Both the position numbers and the translations under genes were made by a program. From assembly GCA_937877465.1 (NCBI GenBank), contig CALFIT010000153.1:1-10073 (forward strand): a DNA stretch of 10,073 bases, in the 5' to 3' direction. This document shows, one piece after another, positions 7,045 through 10,073 of this stretch (position 1 is the first letter of the stretch; every line of letters begins with the position of its first letter). The notes under the pieces were generated by a model. It saw nothing but the letters and a program-made list of their open reading frames with translations, made no database searches and was not told the DNA's origin. This stretch comes from an uncultured Bacteroidales bacterium (GTDB taxonomy: Bacteria > Bacteroidota > Bacteroidia > Bacteroidales > F082).

Positions 7045-7083
7045 AAAAATCCCGATGGGCAATCGCCCACCGGGATTTTTTTT
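7045..7083. terminator. Bidirectional intrinsic terminator
   Basis: A 16-nt arm (7045-7060) and its partner (7065-7080) flank the loop AATC and pair at 15 of 16 positions (one A/C mismatch at 7055/7070). On the + strand the hairpin leads into eight T (7076-7083). On the - strand the five A at 7045-7049 become the U-run. It lies between the convergent phosphatase and peptidase genes, 25 nt from one stop and 11 nt from the other, so it should end transcripts from both sides. Confidence 0.93.
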
Positions 7084-7094
7084 GTGGTACGGAG

Positions 7095-9245
7095 CTATTT
7101 CAGCCCACGGGCTTTCAGATAAGGCTCGTAGTCGGGGTCTTGGCCACGGAACTTGCGGTATTGCACCATGCCTTCGTCGTTGCCGCATTCCTGAAGGCAG
7201 TTCTTGCGGAACGAGGCGGCCAACTCGGGGTTGAAGAGGTCGCCCGACGACTTGAAGTAGTTGAAGGCGTCCTTGTCCAACACCTCGGCCCAAGTGTAGG
7301 CGTAGTAGCCCGCGCTGTAGCCTCCGTTGAAGATGTGGCTGAAGTTGGTGGAGCGGTAGCGGGGCAGGATCTCGGGCATCAGGCCGATGGCATCCATCTG
7401 CTCTTTCTCGAAGGCATCCACGTCGAGGTCTTGGGCTTCGGTCAGCTCGTGGAACTTCATGTCCAAGATGGAGGCGGCGATGAGTTCGGTGGTCATGAAG
7501 CCTTGGTTGAATAAGGCGCTGTTCTCGATCTTCGTGATGAGGCTGTCGGGCATGGGTTCGCCGGTCTTGTAGTGCTTGGCGTACATGCGGATGACCTCAG
7601 GCTCGGCCACCCAGTTCTCCATGATTTGCGACGGCATCTCCACATAGTCGTGGGGCACGTTGCCGCAGGTGCGGTCGTAGAGTCCGTCGCTGAAGAAGGC
7701 GTGCAGCGAGTGCCCGAACTCGTGCCACATCGTCTCGGTCTCGTCCCAAGTGAGCAGGGCAGGGGTGTCGCCCGAGGCGGGCGTGAAGTTCATCACGAGC
7801 GAAACGACGGGATAGATTTTCTTTCCGTCGATGTCGTGGCCGCTGCTGCGGAATTCGGTACACCATGCGCCGCCGCTCTTCGAGGCACGCGGGTAGTAGT
7901 CCATGTAAAGGATGCCGAGGAAGTCGCCGTTGGCTTCCTTCACCTCGTAGGTTTCCACGCCAGGGTAATAGACGGGCAAGGTCTCGTTCTTCGTGAAGGT
8001 AACGCCATACAACTTGTTGGCCGCCATGAACATGCCGTTGCGCACATTGTCCACAGTGAGGTAAGGCTTGATTTGGTTCTCGTCGAAGTCGTACTTGGCC
8101 TTGCGGAGCTTCTCGGCGTAGTACCACCAGTCCCAGCCTTGCAGCAAGACCTGTTCGTCAGTATGCGGATTTTGTGCCATTTTTTCGGCATCGGCGATGG
8201 CTTGCATCTCGGCGAGTTCGCGCTTGGCCAATTCCTGTGCGGGCTTGAAGATGTCGATGAGGAACTTGTCGACGGTCTTGGAGTCGTGCGCCATGTTGAC
8301 GGCAAGGACATAGTCGGCGTAGTTGTCGTAACCCATCAGTTGGGCCTTCTGCACGCGCAGCTTCACCATTTCGTTGATGAGCAGCTTGTTGTCGTATTCG
8401 TTGCCGTTGTCGCCACGGTTGTAGTAGGCCTTGTACATCCGCTCGCGCAGGTCGCGGTTCTCGGCAAATTGCAGGAAGGGGATGAGGCTGGGTTTGCTCA
8501 AGGTGAACACCCATTTGCCTTCCATGCCGTCGGATTGGGCTTGCTCGGCGGCGGCATCGATGCTGGTCTGGGGCAGGCCGGCGAGGTCTTTTTCGTCTTC
8601 AATGACGAGTTTGAAACCTGCATTTTCCTTCAAAAGGTTGTTGCCGAATTGCAGGCTCAGCGTCGAGAGTTGCTCGTTGATTTGGCTCAGTTCGGCTTGC
8701 TTGTCGGCGGGCAGGGCGGCACCGTTGCGCACGAAGTCCTCGTGGTATTTCTCCACCACGCGGATCTGTTGGTCGTCCAAGCCCATTTCGTTGCGGTGTT
8801 GATACACATGGTCGATGCGTTCGAAGAGCTTGGGGTTCATCATGATGCTGTCGCTGTGCTTCGAGAGCATGGGCAGCACCGTTTCGGCGATTTCCACCAT
8901 TTCGTCGTCGGTGAGGCATTCGTTGAGGTTGAAGAACACGTTGCTCACGCGGTCCAAGGTCTCGCCCGACTTGTCGAAAGGCAGGATGGTGTTGGCGAAA
9001 GTGGGCGTTTCCTCGTTGTTGACGATGGCTTCCACTTCGGCCTGTTGCTCGGCGATACCGGCCTCAAAAGCAGGCAGATAGTGTTCGTTCCTGATTTGGT
9101 CGAAAGGCGGCACTTGGAACGGCGTGGTGTATTCCGTGAGGAACGGATTCGGGGTTTCGGTCTCGGTCTTAGGCTCGTTTTTCGAGTTGCACGAGGCCAA
9201 GGTGATTGCGCTTAATGCGATCATTTTGATGAGTTTTTTAGACAT
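7095..9245 (-). CDS. M3-family metallopeptidase lipoprotein (peptidyl-dipeptidase Dcp-like)
   Basis: This 716-residue protein is of the thimet oligopeptidase/Dcp family. The zinc motif is H508-E-F-G-H512, and the third ligand is most likely E536 in VEMPSQIMENW, matching the family pattern. GWDWWYYAEKLRKAKYDFDE in the middle and the YSAGYYAYTWAEVLDKDAF block near the end are also typical, and the length is normal for Dcp. A lipoprotein signal (hydrophobic stretch, then L-A-S-C with Cys19, followed by a charged N-S-K-N-E-P-K linker) indicates a membrane-anchored periplasmic or outer-membrane enzyme. Relatives remove C-terminal dipeptides from short peptides. Its start lies inside the end of the methyltransferase gene (8-nt overlap), with no clear TAnnTTTG box close upstream, so it may share that transcript. 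It is GC-rich (38 of 60 at 7681-7740). No functional link to the polysaccharide locus is evident. Confidence 0.93.
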   Translation of the reverse strand: MSKKLIKMIALSAITLASCNSKNEPKTETETPNPFLTEYTTPFQVPPFDQIRNEHYLPAFEAGIAEQQAEVEAIVNNEETPTFANTILPFDKSGETLDRVSNVFFNLNECLTDDEMVEIAETVLPMLSKHSDSIMMNPKLFERIDHVYQHRNEMGLDDQQIRVVEKYHEDFVRNGAALPADKQAELSQINEQLSTLSLQFGNNLLKENAGFKLVIEDEKDLAGLPQTSIDAAAEQAQSDGMEGKWVFTLSKPSLIPFLQFAENRDLRERMYKAYYNRGDNGNEYDNKLLINEMVKLRVQKAQLMGYDNYADYVLAVNMAHDSKTVDKFLIDIFKPAQELAKRELAEMQAIADAEKMAQNPHTDEQVLLQGWDWWYYAEKLRKAKYDFDENQIKPYLTVDNVRNGMFMAANKLYGVTFTKNETLPVYYPGVETYEVKEANGDFLGILYMDYYPRASKSGGAWCTEFRSSGHDIDGKKIYPVVSLVMNFTPASGDTPALLTWDETETMWHEFGHSLHAFFSDGLYDRTCGNVPHDYVEMPSQIMENWVAEPEVIRMYAKHYKTGEPMPDSLITKIENSALFNQGFMTTELIAASILDMKFHELTEAQDLDVDAFEKEQMDAIGLMPEILPRYRSTNFSHIFNGGYSAGYYAYTWAEVLDKDAFNYFKSSGDLFNPELAASFRKNCLQECGNDEGMVQYRKFRGQDPDYEPYLKARGLK

Positions 9246-10073
9246 GGGATTTTATGATTTTGTCGTACATTCTGAACAGTTCCGCGACGATTTCGCTCTC
9301 CGCCATGTCGGGCTTGAAGCCGTAGGCGGCCATCACAGCCTTGTCGTTCTCGCGATGGGCGCGACGAAGCTCGATGGGCATGGTGGTCTCGTCGTAGAGG
9401 TCGGCAAGCGAGGAATCGGGATAGAGGGCGCGGGCGTCGAGGATGGCTTGGGCGGTACTCTCAATCAAGGAGGTGAAGTTTCCAACTTCACCTTTGTTTT
9501 GCGAAGATACAATCTTCGCTGCCTTGAGGGGCCAAGGGAAGTTGTTGTAAACAATATTCACAGAGTAGCGATAATCGCTTTTCAATCGACCGCAAACAGC
9601 CCGCATCCATGCATTGTGAACTTTGCTGGTGAGTATGCCAAAATGGTACAAAGTGGCATTTGGAACAAAAGAAGTTGCGTCACTTGCTATTATATTTGGC
9701 TGTACAAACCCAATGGGTACATATTGCCTCCTTTCAGATGAAACACGAGGAATCAATAGGTATTCGTTTTCTGGCTGTTTAATCTCCATGAATTGTGCCG
9801 GATAGTTGGCATATTCGCGTGTGGCGGCTTTGACGCTTTCCAAGCGGAATTTTCTTACGGCTTCCACTCGTTCCGCGACTCTTGGCATGGAACGCAGAAT
9901 GCCTGGCGAAACACCAAACAGCCATAAACACCATCTTGTGTGTCCGTTGATGAAGTCCTCGGAACTCAAAAAAGGACGGAAATACTGTTCCGCTTTGGGC
10001 TCTTTTTTTAAAAACTCATTCTTTTCTTCCTCGGTGAAAATAAGATTTCCGCCTTCAACGGGTTTGCCGCCAC
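9238..10073 (-). CDS. C-terminal part of an MmeI-type (type IIG-like) class I DNA methyltransferase (partial)
   Basis: The frame is open from the right edge to a TAA at 9240-9238, giving 277 visible residues and no start. It begins G-G-K-P-V-E-G-G-N-L-I-F-T-E-E-E-K, then RPFLSSEDFINGHTRWCLWL, which is the lead-in to the target-recognition domain in MmeI-like enzymes. The recognition domain follows, ending near Y-N-N-F-P-W-P. The conserved C-terminal end then has TAQAILDARALYPDSSLADLYD, the segment around MPIELRRAH, and an AAYGF motif. Such proteins bind a specific site and methylate adenine; many also carry a nuclease at the N-terminus, which is outside the window, so whether it restricts is unknown. 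Between the P-W-P and T-A-Q motifs there are 24 residues, more than I remember for relatives, and this coincides with two hairpins. G/C content falls from about 60% in the tail to about 40% in the recognition domain. The stop overlaps the peptidase start by 8 nt. Confidence 0.85.
   Translation of the reverse strand, partial: GGKPVEGGNLIFTEEEKNEFLKKEPKAEQYFRPFLSSEDFINGHTRWCLWLFGVSPGILRSMPRVAERVEAVRKFRLESVKAATREYANYPAQFMEIKQPENEYLLIPRVSSERRQYVPIGFVQPNIIASDATSFVPNATLYHFGILTSKVHNAWMRAVCGRLKSDYRYSVNIVYNNFPWPLKAAKIVSSQNKGEVGNFTSLIESTAQAILDARALYPDSSLADLYDETTMPIELRRAHRENDKAVMAAYGFKPDMAESEIVAELFRMYDKIIKSHV
9471..9519. repeat. Pair of perfect hairpins within the methyltransferase gene
   Basis: Two inverted repeats stand next to each other. 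The first has 10-nt arms at 9471-9480 and 9484-9493 (aggtgaagtt / aacttcacct) with a 3-nt loop. The second has 8-nt arms at 9501-9508 and 9512-9519 (gcgaagat / atcttcgc), also with a 3-nt loop. Seven bases separate them. Both are perfect. On the coding (-) strand they encode about KIVSSQNKGEVGNFTS. Two perfect hairpins with identical loop size side by side are unlikely in ordinary coding sequence and resemble a small palindromic (REP-like) element. The mobile nature is inferred; the base pairing is directly visible. Confidence 0.7.

Noticed and set aside
7572..9215. A 547-codon + strand open frame opposite the M3 peptidase gene
   Set aside because: It is an antisense shadow of a GC-rich, clearly conserved gene. 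The translation is low-complexity Val/His/Gly/Leu-rich with no family motif.
9967..9969. TTG at 9969-9967 as the start of a 243-residue protein
   Set aside because: The frame stays open to the window edge and the upstream residues match the MmeI-type family, so this is an internal codon of a larger gene.

Overview
The window looks like chromosomal DNA of a member of the Bacteroidales (Bacteroidota). The evidence is a TATCTTTG -7 box of the Bacteroides TAnnTTTG type, start codons with A/T-rich leaders instead of clear Shine-Dalgarno sites, short Wza-type lipoproteins, and a Wzc-type kinase with a Tyr-Gly tail. Genus cannot be fixed from the sequence alone; Prevotella or Bacteroides relatives are plausible.

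Positions 1-7019 (+ strand) are the distal end of a surface polysaccharide (capsule, EPS or O-antigen) locus. First comes a tightly packed sugar-modification block: the C-terminal end of a probable UDP-GlcNAc 2-epimerase, a CE4/NodB-type deacetylase, a left-handed beta-helix acyltransferase, a small MaoC-type (R)-hydratase, and a second, divergent NodB-type deacetylase-like protein. These genes overlap or sit 3-4 nt apart, and none of the complete ones has a signal peptide, so they probably act in the cytoplasm on nucleotide- or lipid-linked sugars. After an 82-nt gap with its own promoter comes the export and control block: an outer-membrane Wza-like lipoprotein, a Wzc-like co-polymerase/BY-kinase with an extreme (Tyr-Gly) repeat, and a PHP-type tyrosine phosphatase. 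Kinase and phosphatase would set the phosphorylation state of the tyrosine cluster, and so chain assembly and export.

A strong bidirectional hairpin terminator at 7045-7083 separates this locus from a convergent minus-strand pair. That pair is an M3-family (Dcp-like) peptidase lipoprotein at 7095-9245 and, overlapping its start by 8 nt, the C-terminal part of an MmeI-type (type IIG-like) DNA methyltransferase that runs off the right edge.

Three things deserve most attention. One is the deacetylase/acyltransferase/MaoC/deacetylase module, which could remove an acetyl group and replace it with a hydroxyacyl group. Another is the 14-unit Tyr-Gly repeat in the kinase, followed by an unusual Lys/His-rich tail. 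The third is a pair of perfect hairpins inside the methyltransferase gene, at the junction between an AT-rich recognition domain and a GC-rich C-terminal end, which looks like an in-frame palindromic insertion or a module junction.

No tRNA, rRNA, CRISPR array or insertion sequence was seen. No gene-free stretch exceeds 85 nt.
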